This document shows, one piece after another, positions 53,903 to 62,312 of a stretch of DNA of 64,000 nucleotides. The notes below the pieces were generated by a model. It worked only from the letters and a program-made list of their open reading frames with translations. It did no database searches and was not told the origin of the DNA. A program made the position numbers and the translations under genes. Origin of the DNA: Pseudomarimonas salicorniae (lineage in GTDB: Bacteria; Pseudomonadota; Gammaproteobacteria; Xanthomonadales; Xanthomonadaceae); assembly GCF_023156535.1 (NCBI RefSeq), contig NZ_JALNMH010000011.1, positions 124,001-188,000 on the forward strand, read 5' to 3'. How positions within the stretch are numbered: position 1 is the stretch's first letter; each line of letters starts with the position of its first letter.

Positions 53903-54272
53903 GGGCGCGAAGCAGACGTACCGCAGAACCCGAATGTAGGAGCCAGCTTGCTGGCGATAGGCGCCCCGGATGGGACGATCGCCAGCAAGCTGGCTCATGC
54001 AACGGTGCTGCCAGGTCCGGTTTGTGCCGCGAAGCAGGCCTTACCGCAGTCAAATTGTGGGAGTGCCCTTGGGCGCGACCGCGGAGATCCGCTCTGCCCG
54101 CGGTGTCTGGTGAATCCGATACGCCGCGGTCGCGCCCAAGGACGCTCCCACAGTCGGGCTTCGTTGGGCGTCAGCGAAGCCCCATAGGGTGTGCCTTGGC
54201 GCACCGATACGGGCGTTTGGAAGGTATGCCCGGTGCGGCAAGCCGCACCCTATGAATATCTGCTTCGCGCCC
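53903..54272. repeat. Composite mobile-like element: modules A, B and C within 14-bp inverted ends
   Basis: The outer ends are perfect inverted repeats: GGGCGCGAAGCAGA at 53903-53916 and TCTGCTTCGCGCCC at 54259-54272. Inside: module A (53936-54000), a linker containing GCAGGCCTTACCGCAGTCAA, module B (54056-54152), a second linker containing GGGCGTCAGCGAAGCCCCA, and module C (54183-54254), itself palindromic at its ends (CATAGGGTG / CACCCTATG). Same order as at 17705-18065. It fills most of the 490-bp gap between the cold-shock gene and the lipase and starts about 43 bases after the terminator. Confidence 0.8.
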
Positions 54273-54298
54273 TTTTCTGCCTCACCCCCTGGCCCCGG

Positions 54299-55000
54299 TT
54301 ACTGGATCAGGTCGACTTGTCGCGCGGCGGTTTGCGTGAGCAGGCTGTAGTGGGCGAGCGCATAGGTGGTGCTGCTGTTCTCGCCCCAGATCGAGGAGCT
54401 GTGCACGCCGCCGACGGTGCACACGCCGGTGCTGCAGACGATCTGGTCCGACCATGACTTGATCGAGTGCACGCGGTCGGCAAAACGGGTGCCGTACAGG
54501 TCGTTGAGGAAGGGGTTGCCGACCGACAGGCCCCAGCTGCCGCAGGTGCTGGTCCACACGTTGTACGGCCAGCTGCCGCAGCTCCACAGTCCGCGTACGG
54601 CGCCGGCGACGCCGACGAAGCTCTGCACATAGCCGCGCAGTCCATTGCGCTTGATGACCCGTCCGGCAAGCGTCACGCCCATCGAGTGGCCGATGACGTC
54701 GACCCGGCCGGTGCAGGAGCCGGCAATGGCCTCGATCATGGCGTCGAGCACCGGGGCCTCCTCGCTGCCGTAGTGGTCATTGCAGGCCGCGCAGCTGCGG
54801 CTGCCCCAGGCCGGTCGGTGGATCTGGCTGGCGGCGTAGCCGCGCCGCTGCAGCTCGCTCACCGTGTTGTTGAAATCCGAGGGCGAGCCGGTATTGCCAT
54901 GCACCAGGACCACGCTGTCGCGGCACTGCGCGAAGGCGCCACCGGCCAGCATCAGCATCGCCACCGCGGTCAGCTGCCGCAGTCCAGAACAGATCCGCAT
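54299..55000 (-). CDS. Secreted triacylglycerol lipase-like alpha/beta hydrolase
   Basis: 233 residues from the ATG at 55000 (GGAGG upstream). Signal peptide of about 24. VVLVHGNTGSPSDFNNTV is the oxyanion region and VIGHSMGVTLAGRV the nucleophile elbow. Cysteines (CRD, CAAC, SC, CGS, TC, CSTGVC) suggest disulfides in an extracellular enzyme. It resembles lipase class 2 proteins. A catalytic His is probably in the C-terminal VHSSS or ALAHYSLL region. Confidence 0.82.
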   Translation of the reverse strand: MRICSGLRQLTAVAMLMLAGGAFAQCRDSVVLVHGNTGSPSDFNNTVSELQRRGYAASQIHRPAWGSRSCAACNDHYGSEEAPVLDAMIEAIAGSCTGRVDVIGHSMGVTLAGRVIKRNGLRGYVQSFVGVAGAVRGLWSCGSWPYNVWTSTCGSWGLSVGNPFLNDLYGTRFADRVHSIKSWSDQIVCSTGVCTVGGVHSSSIWGENSSTTYALAHYSLLTQTAARQVDLIQ

Positions 55001-55186
55001 CGAACGATCCTCCCCGATCATCGCGCTGTGTGCGCGAGCTCACGCTAGGCCCGGTGGCGGGGTCTGCCTGCTGTACCAAAGGGCAGGGGGCTTGCTGCGT
55101 TGCCGCAGTGCATGGCTGGGCGAGCGCTGCGCTGCGCGGAAGGGGGCTTGCTGCGCCGCCGCAGACGGGCCGACGAACGGCGGGGG

Positions 55187-55218
55187 CTCCTGCCGCGGCC
55201 AGGGCGCCGCGGCAGGAG
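55187..55218 (-). terminator. Strong hairpin downstream of the M72 protease gene
   Basis: A perfect 12-bp inverted repeat, CTCCTGCCGCGG / CCGCGGCAGGAG, around a short loop, eight bases beyond the protease stop codon. There is no T-run. The gap 55001-55186 also contains a direct repeat (GGGGGCTTGCTGCG twice, near 55086 and 55143). Confidence 0.6.
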
Positions 55219-55225
55219 TTGGGGC

Positions 55226-56458
55226 TCAGCGGAACGCGGCGATGGAAGCCCGCGTGTTGTTCAGTACCCGCGCGTTGTCGTGGGTGGCCGCGGTACCCAT
55301 GGCGACGCCGCCATACGTCCGGTTCGGGTTGGACCAGTAGTTGATGCGCGGACAGCCGCCGGTGCAGGCATAGGCCATCACCGTGCGCCAAGCCTTCGAC
55401 GGCGCCTGGTAGCCATGGCCGTAGGCGTAGGGCGTCGTTGACGGGTCGTTCGCCGGATCGTGGCGGGCGGCCTGCAGATGGCCGATCTCATGGCCGAAGC
55501 TGTAGTAGCCGGTGGCGCAGTCCCAATGCACCGCCGCGAAGGCGGTGGTGGCGCTGGCGCCGATGGCCGAGGCCAGGCCACAGGAGCTGCTGTTGTTGAT
55601 GAAGAACATCACCACATCGGCGGTTTGCTGGTTGCGCAGGCTGTGCACGCTGTCCAGATAGCCGTCGGTGGTGCCGCGGATGCGTGCGAGGTCGGTGCTG
55701 AAGCTGCCCGACTCGGTGTAGCTCGCGGTGTAGACGCCGGCCGACTGCAGGGTGATGCTGATGCCGGAGTTGGCATAGCTCTGGTTGGCCTCGGTGATCG
55801 ACAGGTTGACCAGGCCGACGATGTCGCCGGCGGCGTTCTTGGCCGCGGTGGTGGCCACGCTCATCACGCGGATCGTGGTGTTGGCCTTGGCACTGTCGCC
55901 TTGCAACTCACCGCGGGCGAGGGCACCTGCCAGCGGGCCGTCCGGCACGTGGACTCCCTCGGGATGATCGGCCGGGACCAGGGTCTCATCGAACTCGATG
56001 ATGGCGTGACCGCCGGAGGACAGCGGGCGGATCTTGTAGAGCTGGCCATCGACGCGGACGCTGCCGGTCAGCTTTCCGTGGTTGTCGACCAGGGTGACGC
56101 TGTTCATCGGGTCGAAGGCGACCTCACCGGACTTGCCGGTCCGGGCGAGATCGGTAAGCAGGCCTTCCCAGATCAGCAGGCCGCTCTCGTCGCGGCGGCT
56201 GCGCACTTCGGTGACGTCCAGCGACAGCCCCGGGGCCAGCTGCAGGCTGATCGAGCCTCCGCGCTTGGACAGCTGGCCGCGGTCGAGGTGGAAGGCGCGG
56301 ATCGAGCGGTTGGCCGGGTTGGCGCGCCAATCCTGGATCTCGGCAGCAGAAACCAGGTCTTCGCCGTCGAAGCGGATGTCGGTATTGCCGGCGGCGAGCG
56401 CCGGGTCGAGCGGGCACAGCAGGGCAGCGGCAAGAGCCGCGGCGAGCACGGAACGCAT
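55226..56458 (-). CDS. Secreted peptidyl-Asp metalloendopeptidase-like protease (M72 type)
   Basis: 410 residues. Signal peptide of about 22, a propeptide-like region to about 195, then the catalytic domain. The zinc site reads HEIGHLQAARHD; family members carry the HExxHxxGxRHD form, so the Gly is Ala here. The Met-turn region VMAYACTGGCPRINYWSNPNRTYGG is typical. It should cleave before or after acidic residues in secreted or external proteins. Divergent promoters probably lie in 56459-56715. Confidence 0.82.
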   Translation of the reverse strand: MRSVLAAALAAALLCPLDPALAAGNTDIRFDGEDLVSAAEIQDWRANPANRSIRAFHLDRGQLSKRGGSISLQLAPGLSLDVTEVRSRRDESGLLIWEGLLTDLARTGKSGEVAFDPMNSVTLVDNHGKLTGSVRVDGQLYKIRPLSSGGHAIIEFDETLVPADHPEGVHVPDGPLAGALARGELQGDSAKANTTIRVMSVATTAAKNAAGDIVGLVNLSITEANQSYANSGISITLQSAGVYTASYTESGSFSTDLARIRGTTDGYLDSVHSLRNQQTADVVMFFINNSSSCGLASAIGASATTAFAAVHWDCATGYYSFGHEIGHLQAARHDPANDPSTTPYAYGHGYQAPSKAWRTVMAYACTGGCPRINYWSNPNRTYGGVAMGTAATHDNARVLNNTRASIAAFR

Positions 56459-56715
56459 GTGAGACTCCCAACAGGATGACGGTGCGCCCCCAGTCGCCGG
56501 CCCCTGTCGGGCGCTGGTCTTGCGTCAGGACGTACGGAGTGCGCGGGCACCGAGCGCAGGGTCGATTTATTCAGGTCGCGTTCACGCTGACAATAGGGGT
56601 TTCACCCTAGGGGGATCTCTATCCGACGGACGGTAGTGCTACCTGTCTGAGGATCTTTATGTCACGAGTATCCGCCGCTACGGAGGTGGGCGTCCGCGGG
56701 TCGGAGCCGGGTCGG

Positions 56716-57114
56716 CTACGACTTGAAATCGCGGTGGCAGGCCTTGCAGCTGTCGCCGATCCGGCCGAGGGCTTCGCCGGCCTCGGCGCAGTCGGTCAAC
56801 GCGGTTTGGCGGGCCGACTCGGCAGCCTGCTGAAGCTTGTCCGCGTAGTCGCCGAACAGTTCGTCCTGCTCCCCGATCGGCAGGAAGGCCGGGCGCACGT
56901 CCCGCGACAGGATGGCAAGTGCCTCGACGTGGCGGGCGAGATCCGCATCGCACTTTCCGGCGGTGACCTGGTCGCGGGCCGCGCCGAGGTGGTGGCCGAA
57001 CAGGGCCATGACGCCCTTGGGGAAGGCGGTCGCAGGGCGCAGGGCATTGAGCACGCTGAGCGTGGCGAATGCGCCGATCATCAGTCCAAGAAGGATCCAG
57101 GCCAGTGCCTTCAC
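56716..57114 (-). CDS. Cytochrome c'-like protein
   Basis: 132 residues. One N-terminal membrane segment or uncleaved signal, then a four-helix-bundle pattern and a C-terminal CKACH haem motif (123-127), which is the arrangement of class II cytochromes c. A candidate fifth/sixth ligand region is FGHHLGAARDQV. Probably an anchored periplasmic haem protein for NO or electron handling. Role inferred. Confidence 0.82.
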   Translation of the reverse strand: MKALAWILLGLMIGAFATLSVLNALRPATAFPKGVMALFGHHLGAARDQVTAGKCDADLARHVEALAILSRDVRPAFLPIGEQDELFGDYADKLQQAAESARQTALTDCAEAGEALGRIGDSCKACHRDFKS

Positions 57115-57192
57115 GCGCGGTCTCCGCTAAGAGGGGAAGGGCAGAATGCTTTACCCTTGCCGCCCGATCCAGCACCCCCCGCCCCAGGACGA

Positions 57193-57999
57193 GTGGAAAA
57201 CGCGACCGCCCCCCCGAGATTCGCCGGCATCGACCGCCTGTATGGCCATGGCAGCGTGGCCGCGCTGGGCCGCATGCGGGTGGTCGTGGTCGGCGTCGGC
57301 GGCGTCGGCTCCTGGCTGGTCGAAGCCCTCTTGCGCAGCGGTGTAGGTCGCCTGCGCCTGATCGATGCCGATGACGTCTGCGAGAGCAACGTCAACCGCC
57401 AGCTGCCGGCGCTGGAAGGCAGCTTCGGTCGCAGCAAGGTCGCCCTGCTGGCCGAGCGGGCGCGGCTGATCAATCCCGAGGCCGAGGTCGAGCCCCTGGC
57501 GCAGATGCTCACAGCCTCGAATCTTGAAGCCTTGCTGGAGGGCGTCGATCTGGTGCTGGATGCCTGCGACAGCTTCCGAAGCAAGGTCGAGCTGATCGCC
57601 TGGTGCCGGCGCCGCAAGCTGCCGCTGATCGTCTCGGGTTCGGCCGGCGGCCGCACCGACCCGACCCAGGTCCGGGTGCGCGACCTTTCGCGCACCGAAC
57701 ATGACGCCCTGCTCGCGCTGATCCGCAAGAAGCTGCGCCAGGAGTTCAACTTCCCGAAGAACCCGGACCGCTACTTCGGTGTGCCGGCGGTGTACTCGCT
57801 GGAGAACGTGCGCTATCCGCAGGCCGATGGCAGCGTCTGCGGCACCCGACCCCAGCTGGGCAAGGATGCCGCCTTCAAGCTCGATTGCGGGGCGGGGCTG
57901 GGCGCCGCCACACACATAACCGGCAGTTTCGCCTTCGCCATGGCCGGTCGGGCGATCCAGCTGCTGCTGGCCCGGGCCGCAGCCTCAGCGGACGAATAG
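57193..57999 (+). CDS. tcdA: tRNA threonylcarbamoyladenosine dehydratase TcdA
   Basis: 268 residues from a GTG at 57193, the same length as E. coli TcdA (CsdL); the open frame begins far upstream but that part overlaps the cytochrome gene. E1-like fold: RLYGHGSVAALGRMRVVVVGVGGVGSW with GVGGVG at 34-39, DADDVCESNVNRQ, and LDACDSFRSKVELIAWCRR. It converts t6A to cyclic ct6A in tRNA. It overlaps the TatD gene end to end by 15 bases. Confidence 0.95.
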   Translation: MENATAPPRFAGIDRLYGHGSVAALGRMRVVVVGVGGVGSWLVEALLRSGVGRLRLIDADDVCESNVNRQLPALEGSFGRSKVALLAERARLINPEAEVEPLAQMLTASNLEALLEGVDLVLDACDSFRSKVELIAWCRRRKLPLIVSGSAGGRTDPTQVRVRDLSRTEHDALLALIRKKLRQEFNFPKNPDRYFGVPAVYSLENVRYPQADGSVCGTRPQLGKDAAFKLDCGAGLGAATHITGSFAFAMAGRAIQLLLARAAASADE

Positions 58000-58746
58000 G
58001 CGCCGCGCGTTGTCGCGCGTGGCGACGGCCAGATCCTGCGGGGCGATGCCGCGCAGGGCGGCGATGGTGGCGCCGATCCGCGGCAGCTCGCCGGGCTCGT
58101 TGCGTTGGCCGCGACGCCAGCTCGGCGGCTGGTCGGGGGCATCGGTCTCCAGCAGCAGGTGGTCGATCGGCATCTCCGCAACGAGGGCGCGCAGTCGACG
58201 CGCGCGCTCATAGGTCACCGGCCCGCCGAGACCCAGCGAGAAGCCGAGGCGGTAGAGCTGGGCCGCCTGCTCGGCGCTGCCGGAAAAGCTGTGCACCACG
58301 CCGCGCAACCCGCCGACATTGCGGATCTCTGCAATCACCAGATCAACCGCGCGGCGGGCATGCACCACCAGCGGCAGGTCGCGCTCGCGGGCGAGGCGCA
58401 GCTGGCCGCGGAAGACCCGCAGCTGTCGCTCGCGGTCGAGGCCTTCCACATAGTGATCGAGGCCGCACTCGCCGATCGCCGCGGCCGGGTGGCGGTCCAG
58501 AAAGCCGGGCAGGGCGGCGAGGTCGTCGTCGCTGCCCTCGTCGAGAAACATCGGATGCAGTCCGTAGGCCGGATACAGGCCCGGCTCGGCTTCCACCAGG
58601 GCAGCCAGGGCCGGCCAATGCGCGCGATCAATGGCCGGCACCAGCTGCTCTTCGACCCCGGCGCGGCGGGCGCGGTCGAGGACTGCCGGACGGTCCTCGG
58701 CGAACTCGTCGACATCCAGGTGGCAATGGCTGTCGAACCAGCTCAC
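57985..58746 (-). CDS. TatD-family metal-dependent deoxyribonuclease-like hydrolase
   Basis: 253 residues from a GTG at 58746 that overlaps the upstream stop codon (GTGA). Motifs: DSHCHLD, GECGLDHY, LPLVVHARRA, VVHSFSGSAEQA and LETDAPDQPP, all metal ligands present. Closest in form to the YjjV/YcfH group. Probably a 3'-5' exonuclease or D-aminoacyl-tRNA-type hydrolase. Confidence 0.93.
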   Translation of the reverse strand: MSWFDSHCHLDVDEFAEDRPAVLDRARRAGVEEQLVPAIDRAHWPALAALVEAEPGLYPAYGLHPMFLDEGSDDDLAALPGFLDRHPAAAIGECGLDHYVEGLDRERQLRVFRGQLRLARERDLPLVVHARRAVDLVIAEIRNVGGLRGVVHSFSGSAEQAAQLYRLGFSLGLGGPVTYERARRLRALVAEMPIDHLLLETDAPDQPPSWRRGQRNEPGELPRIGATIAALRGIAPQDLAVATRDNARRLFVR

Positions 58747-58973
58747 TGCCGCGGCGGGTCGTGTTCCAGCGGCGGATTCTTCTCGCTGCGCTCCCGCTTC
58801 CAGCTTGCAAAAAGCACGGTGGCCAGCGCGGTCAGGATCTCGTCGATGAACGGGATCGGGTCGAACGGCCACAGCCAGCTGACCAGCGCAAGCAGCAGGG
58901 TGATCTTGAAAAGCGTGGGAAACCGCAGGTCGGCGGCGTAGTCACCGAGCAGCGAGATGGGGTTCAGGCGCAT
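58743..58973 (-). CDS. Small membrane protein, DUF6116-like
   Basis: 76 residues: LRFPTLFKITLLLALVSWLWPFDPIPFIDEILTALATVLFASWK, with two hydrophobic segments around a PFIDE turn as I recall it from small Xanthomonadales membrane proteins (DUF6116/DUF1232-like). Translationally coupled to the TatD gene. Function unknown. Confidence 0.65.
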   Translation of the reverse strand: MRLNPISLLGDYAADLRFPTLFKITLLLALVSWLWPFDPIPFIDEILTALATVLFASWKRERSEKNPPLEHDPPRQ

Positions 58974-59097
58974 GCGGACGCTCCGGACCGTTTGGCTTGC
59001 ATTTCACGCTACCACGAGCAGTGAAACGCAAGGTGAGGCGGCGTTCAGCCAGGGGCGGTGAGAGTGGCGGCAAGTCCCCCTTCAGAGGCGAACAACA

Positions 59098-59787
59098 ATG
59101 CGCAAGCCCCTAGCACTCATCATTCCCGCGCTGCTGGTCGGCGTGACCGCCTGCGGCCAGATTGGCCAGCCGATGGCCGAAGTCGTCTCGGTGACGCCGG
59201 TCACCGAGCAGCGTCCGGTCTACGCCGAGGTGCTGACCGTCACTCCGGTCACCCTGACCCAGCAGCAGGTTCGCCAGGCCTGCGAGGATCGTGTGGTCGA
59301 GCGACGCCGTCCCGAACGCTTCGGTGACAAGGACGGCGCGGCCATCGGCGCCGTGGTCGGCGGCCTGCTCGGCAGTCAGGTCGGCAGCGGGAGCGGTCGC
59401 CAGGCTGCCACCGTCGCCGGCGCCGTCGGCGGCGCCCTGGCCGGCCGCGAGATCGACCGTCGACACGTCGGTGGCCAGCGCTACCAGGACGTCGAGACCG
59501 TCTGCAAGGACATCACCGAGACGGTCGACAAGCCGAATGGCTTCCAGGTCACCTACCGCACGCCGGACGGCGGCAGCGCCAGCCGGCATATGGTGGTCAA
59601 GCCGGAAGGTCCGAAGATCGAGATCGGTACCGAGCCGGCGGTGGTCGCCTATGACGTCAGCTGGCGCTACGAGGACCGTTCCGGTACCTCGCGCCTGGCC
59701 GAGCAGCCGGCCGGCAACTCGGTCCCGCTGAGCAGCCTGCTGCCCCAGGACCCGGCCGCGACGGCCCCTCGGGACGGGCGCGGCTGA
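59098..59787 (+). CDS. Glycine-zipper outer-membrane lipoprotein
   Basis: 229 residues with lipobox VTAC at about 16-19. A glycine zipper (GAAIGAVVGGLLGSQVGSGSGRQAATVAGAVGGALAG, about 79-116) marks the 17-kDa-antigen/glycine-zipper 2TM family. The C-terminal half (VCKDITETVDKPNGFQVTYRTPDGG) is the usual soluble cap. Envelope integrity or stress role, not further defined. Confidence 0.85.
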   Translation: MRKPLALIIPALLVGVTACGQIGQPMAEVVSVTPVTEQRPVYAEVLTVTPVTLTQQQVRQACEDRVVERRRPERFGDKDGAAIGAVVGGLLGSQVGSGSGRQAATVAGAVGGALAGREIDRRHVGGQRYQDVETVCKDITETVDKPNGFQVTYRTPDGGSASRHMVVKPEGPKIEIGTEPAVVAYDVSWRYEDRSGTSRLAEQPAGNSVPLSSLLPQDPAATAPRDGRG

Positions 59788-59882
59788 GGCAGCACCCGGG
59801 CTTCGCGGGTTCAGGGCCGGACACGGGCGCATCACACCCCTTCCGGGCTAAAATGCCGGGTTTCCCGACCGGTACCGTAGCC

Positions 59883-61046
59883 ATGGCCCTGAACCCGACC
59901 GACCTGTTCGACATCCGCTCGCTGCTCTCCGAAGAAGAGCAGATGATCCAGGACAGCGTCGCCCGCTTCACCGACGAGAAGGTTCTGCCGATCATCGGTG
60001 ACTGCTTCGACCAGGGTCGCTTCCCCAAGGAGCTGCTGCCGGAGATCGCCAGCCTCGGCCTGCTGGGCTCGTCCCTGCCCGAGGAATACGGCTGCGCCGG
60101 ACTCAATGCGGTCTCCTACGGTCTGATCTGCCAGGAGCTGGAGCGCGGTGATTCGGGCATCCGCAGCTTCGTCTCGGTGCAGAGCTCGCTGTGCATGTAC
60201 CCGATCTACGCCTACGGCAGCGAGGAGCAGCGCCGCGAGTGGCTGCCGCGCATGGCCACCGGCGAGGTGATCGGCTGCTTCGGCCTGACCGAGCCGCACG
60301 GCGGCTCCGATCCCGCCAACATGAAGACCCACGCCAAGCGCGACGGCGGTGACTGGGTCATCAATGGCGCCAAGATGTGGATCACCAACGGCAATCTCGC
60401 CCAGATCGCCATCGTCTGGGCGCAGACCGAGGACGGCATCCAGGGCTTCATCGTGCCCACCGACACCCCCGGCTTCACTGCCCAGGAAGTGCACCGCAAG
60501 ATGAGCCTGCGCGCCTCGGTGACCTCGGGCCTGTTCTTCGACAACGTGCGCATCCCCGACGCCAACCGGCTGCCCAACGTGCGCGGCCTGAAGGGTCCGC
60601 TGGGCTGCCTGACCCAGGCCCGCTACGGCATTACCTGGGGTCCGATCGGCGCCGCCCAGGCCTGCCTGACCGAGGCGACCGAGTACGCCAAGACCCGCGT
60701 GCTGTTCAACCGGCCGATCGCCGCGACCCAGGCGGTGCAGATCAAGCTGGCCGACATGGCCCGGCGCATCACCCTTGCGCAACTGCTGTCCCTGCAGCTC
60801 GGTCGCCTGAAGGACGCCGGCAACCTGAAGCCGACCCAGGTCTCGCTGGCCAAGTGGAACAACGTGCGGATGGCTCTGGACATCGCCCGCGAGGCGCGTG
60901 ACATCCTCGGCGGCTCGGGCATCACCACCGAGTACTGCCCGATCCGCCACGCCCTGAACCTCGAATCGGTGATCACCTACGAGGGCACCGAGACCGTGCA
61001 CCAGCTGGTGGTCGGTCGTGAGCTGACCGGGATCAACGCGTTTTGA
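59883..61046 (+). CDS. Acyl-CoA dehydrogenase, glutaryl-CoA dehydrogenase-like
   Basis: 387 residues from the ATG at 59883 (MALNPTDLFDIRSLLSEEEQMIQDSVARF). An open frame begins ten codons earlier. The signature CFGLTEPHGGSDPANMKTHAKRDG and the end TYEGTETVHQLVVGRELTGINAF, with the catalytic glutamate in YEGT, resemble glutaryl-CoA dehydrogenases (usually YEGT-H). FAD-dependent oxidation (and decarboxylation) of an acyl-CoA. Substrate is likely glutaryl-CoA but branched-chain substrates are not excluded. It overlaps the next gene by the sequence TTGA. Confidence 0.88.
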   Translation: MALNPTDLFDIRSLLSEEEQMIQDSVARFTDEKVLPIIGDCFDQGRFPKELLPEIASLGLLGSSLPEEYGCAGLNAVSYGLICQELERGDSGIRSFVSVQSSLCMYPIYAYGSEEQRREWLPRMATGEVIGCFGLTEPHGGSDPANMKTHAKRDGGDWVINGAKMWITNGNLAQIAIVWAQTEDGIQGFIVPTDTPGFTAQEVHRKMSLRASVTSGLFFDNVRIPDANRLPNVRGLKGPLGCLTQARYGITWGPIGAAQACLTEATEYAKTRVLFNRPIAATQAVQIKLADMARRITLAQLLSLQLGRLKDAGNLKPTQVSLAKWNNVRMALDIAREARDILGGSGITTEYCPIRHALNLESVITYEGTETVHQLVVGRELTGINAF

Positions 61047-62164
61047 CCCATCGCCCCCGGCGCGGCGCCGGCCCCCTTGCAGCCTCCGGCCTCGCCGCGA
61101 TCGCCCTGTGCGTCGCCGGCCTGGCCGGCGCGACCGGGCCCGCCGAGCGAGTGTTCAAGAACGCCTTCGATCCGCCGCGGGCGATGGCCCGTGGCGGCAG
61201 CACGCACAACTGGTATGCGCTGGGGCCGGGCTGCGAGCGCGAGCCTTTCGGCATCATCGCCAACTACCACCTTCCCGGGGTGCGGACGCGCGTGCTCAAG
61301 CAGCTGGCCGGGCTGCGTGCCGCTGGCCAGGACCGAATCAGCGTCAGCCTCTACCACCAGCGCTCGCCGATCGCGAGCCCCGACGGCCGGGTGACCGGCA
61401 CCGTGCTCGACTCGACCGGCGGCCGCCTGCATCCGCAGATGGAGCAGAACCTGCTCGACTACCTGCTGGATCTCCGCTTCGCGGCCTTCAGCGAGGTGAT
61501 CTTCCGCTACCACCCGCAGGGCGCCAACGATGTGCGCAACGAGGATGGCTGGAACGACTCCCTGCGCGACGAGAACTGGTCGCTGATCCGCTCCATCGAG
61601 CCGCTGCTGACCGGAGCCGGACTGCGCCATCGCACCGACCTGTTTGCCGAGGGCATGCCCCGGGCGCGCAATGTCGGCTCGGTGATCGTCGACGACGTCC
61701 CGCACTTCGAGGACTGGAGCGACTACGCACGCTTCGTCTGGCGCGCCTACGTCGCCGAGTTCGGCACTGCCAATACGCTGGGCTTCTCCTTCGTCAGCGA
61801 CAGTGACCGTACCCGCATCGATGCCCGCGCCAAGCACATGGACTACATCTATGGCAGCCAGCGCCCGCCGGTGCTCGGCTTCAGCCTGTACGGCGAAACC
61901 GGCGGCCGTGACGAGGGCTGGATATTCCGCGAATACCAGCGCCAGCTCGAGGACGAGGGCTGGGGCGCGCTGGACTGGATCATCACCGAGTCCTGGTACA
62001 ACGACCCCCGGGCCGCCAAGTTGATCCAGGCCGCCATCGGCGAAACCGGCCAGCCGGTGCGCTTCCTGATCCAGTGGCCGGTGACCCGCGACAGCGAATG
62101 CAGCCGCGACGTCACCGAGGCCCTGCCGCTGCGCTTCGAGGCCTTCAGCGACCGCGGCTTCTAG
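61043..62164 (+). CDS. Exported protein of unknown function
   Basis: 373 residues from a TTG at 61043 that overlaps the acyl-CoA dehydrogenase stop codon; no other start leaves the basic n-region of the signal peptide (RPRRGAG...LAAIALCVAGLAGATG). Directly after the cleavage region comes RVFKNAFDPP, comparable to SIFRDNFEQP in the DUF1800 protein. The rest has alternating strands and helices with conserved-looking Trp, Glu and Asp residues (RISVSLYHQRSP, LLDYLLDLRFAAFSEVIFRYHPQGANDV, PVLGFSLYGE, ITESWYNDP), a pattern compatible with a TIM-barrel glycosidase. I do not recognise a family. Confidence 0.6.
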   Translation: MTHRPRRGAGPLAASGLAAIALCVAGLAGATGPAERVFKNAFDPPRAMARGGSTHNWYALGPGCEREPFGIIANYHLPGVRTRVLKQLAGLRAAGQDRISVSLYHQRSPIASPDGRVTGTVLDSTGGRLHPQMEQNLLDYLLDLRFAAFSEVIFRYHPQGANDVRNEDGWNDSLRDENWSLIRSIEPLLTGAGLRHRTDLFAEGMPRARNVGSVIVDDVPHFEDWSDYARFVWRAYVAEFGTANTLGFSFVSDSDRTRIDARAKHMDYIYGSQRPPVLGFSLYGETGGRDEGWIFREYQRQLEDEGWGALDWIITESWYNDPRAAKLIQAAIGETGQPVRFLIQWPVTRDSECSRDVTEALPLRFEAFSDRGF

Positions 62165-62312
62165 CCCGGCCCCGGCGCCCCGGAAGCCGTTCGCCCTGCG
62201 GTATCGAAGGGCAACCCCCGGCCCACCGCGGACTGCACCCACCCCCAGCGCGCACGCGATCTGCCGCGCCGGCCTACAATACGCGGCTTTCACATTCGCA
62301 GGTCCGCTCCGC

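Noticed and set aside
56659-57192. 178-codon N-terminal extension of TcdA
   Set aside because: It overlaps the cytochrome c' gene on the other strand, is low complexity, and the GTG at 57193 gives the exact TcdA length.
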